DNA from: Methylobacterium longum
Lineage (GTDB): Bacteria; Pseudomonadota; Alphaproteobacteria; Rhizobiales; Beijerinckiaceae
NCBI RefSeq assembly: GCF_022179385.1
Contig: NZ_BPQS01000027.1
Coordinates: 1 to 64,000, forward strand
Reading direction: 5' to 3'
Length of the DNA stretch: 64,000 nt
Shown: positions 63,545 through 64,000 of the stretch, one piece after another
Numbering within the stretch: position 1 is the stretch's first letter
Layout: each line of letters begins with the position of its first letter
Program-made: the position numbers and the translations under genes
The notes under the pieces: model-generated
The model's input: the letters and a program-made list of their open reading frames with translations, nothing else
What the model was told of the DNA's origin: nothing
Database searches by the model: none

Positions 63545-63562
63545 CGCGCTTACGAACCCTTC

Positions 63563-63874
63563 CTACTCGGCCGCCGAGGCACTCTCGCCGATGCCCGCCG
63601 CATTGAGACGCTGGCGCATCTCCTTGCCGGTCTTGAACACGGGGATCGCCTTCTCGGACACGGCAACGGCGGCACCCGTGCGGGGGTTGCGTCCCCGGCG
63701 CGCCTCGCGGCGCTTGACCGAGAAGGCGCCGAAGCCGCGCAGCTCCACCCGGTCGCCGCGGGCCAGCGCGTCGGAAATGGTGTCGAGAATCGCGTTGACC
63801 AGGATCTCCACGTCGCGCTGGTAGAGATGCGGGTTCTGCTCGGCGATCTTGAGGACGAGCTCCGACTTGATCAT
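63563..63874 (-). CDS. ihfB: Integration host factor subunit beta
   Basis: A 103-residue DNA-bending protein of the HU/IHF family. It starts MIKSELVLKIAEQNPHLYQRDVEILVNAILD and has the arm region RGRNPRTG with the Pro that intercalates in DNA. The first-position IKSELV and length are those of IHF-beta rather than HU or IHF-alpha. It acts in the nucleoid with IHF-alpha, encoded elsewhere. It is upstream of lapA and downstream of the probable sppA. Confidence 0.95.
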   Translation of the reverse strand: MIKSELVLKIAEQNPHLYQRDVEILVNAILDTISDALARGDRVELRGFGAFSVKRREARRGRNPRTGAAVAVSEKAIPVFKTGKEMRQRLNAAGIGESASAAE

Positions 63875-63920
63875 GGCGTCCGGTCTTCTCGCGGGATCGG
63901 GGCGGGCTGCGGGCGGTCGT

Positions 63921-64000
63921 TCAGGGTTCCGGGCGCCACAGGGCGAGCAGCCCGCCGCGGGCGGCCTGCGCCTCCGCGCCCACGGTCCGGAGCCGCGCCG
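63921..64000 (-). CDS. 3' end of a gene, probably signal peptide peptidase SppA (partial)
   Basis: On the minus strand the last 80 bases read ...VGAEAQAARGGLLALWRPEP followed by a stop at 63921-63923. Only about 26 codons are visible. The name comes from the common order sppA-ihfB-lapA in related genomes, not from a family motif, so it is tentative. Confidence 0.45.
   Translation of the reverse strand, partial: ARLRTVGAEAQAARGGLLALWRPEP

Overview
The window comes from a GC-rich alphaproteobacterium, almost certainly a Methylobacterium or close relative. Pointers are a lanthanide-type PQQ alcohol dehydrogenase with its accessory genes, a DUF6894 protein, rhizobial-style gene order at the right edge (trpF, lapA, ihfB, then apparently sppA), and GluQ, OpgG and sigma-54 sequences of alphaproteobacterial type. 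The left edge is the 5' end of a 16S rRNA gene read leftwards, with a clear promoter (TTGACG, 17-bp spacer, TATACC) about 340 bases upstream of it.

Layout. 0.7-10.7 kb: M23 peptidase, GluQ, a Cys-rich small membrane protein, a hybrid histidine kinase, a GMC oxidoreductase, a LysR regulator and a DUF2252 protein. 10.9-19.8 kb: six co-directional genes for a ThDP-dependent 2-oxoacid enzyme, an iron-type alcohol dehydrogenase, class III PHA synthase (PhaE, PhaC), a fused CoA transferase and a succinate-semialdehyde-type dehydrogenase. Read together they could carry 2-oxoglutarate through succinic semialdehyde and 4-hydroxybutyrate to 4-hydroxybutyryl-CoA and into polyester. This is the most interesting system here; the substrates are inferred. 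20-24 kb: an AaeAB-like efflux operon with its MarR regulator. 24.3-34.5 kb: a PQQ alcohol-oxidation island with an ExaF-like dehydrogenase, an AgmR-like response regulator, a PedF cytochrome, two periplasmic binding proteins, a beta-propeller, and a NosR-like flavo-iron-sulfur membrane protein with its ApbE flavin transferase.

34.5-43 kb: a decayed chemoreceptor, a serine hydrolase, an M20 peptidase, then glmS, glmU and rpoN. 43-52.5 kb: a Crp/Fnr pseudogene with several frameshifts, small secreted or membrane proteins, OpgG, an unusual L,D-transpeptidase, SCO, an MBL-fold hydrolase, a GGDEF-EAL protein and tRNA-Pro(GGG). 52.6-64 kb: a glycosyltransferase, a rhodanese, an RND efflux pair, an acyltransferase, DUF2125, trpF, lapA, ihfB and the end of a probable sppA.

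Two inverted copies of a roughly 100-bp palindromic repeat (13.85 and 27.2 kb) and a GC-rich hairpin cluster (16.1 kb) sit between genes. No CRISPR array, insertion sequence or prophage was seen. All functions are read from sequence motifs and gene order without database searches.
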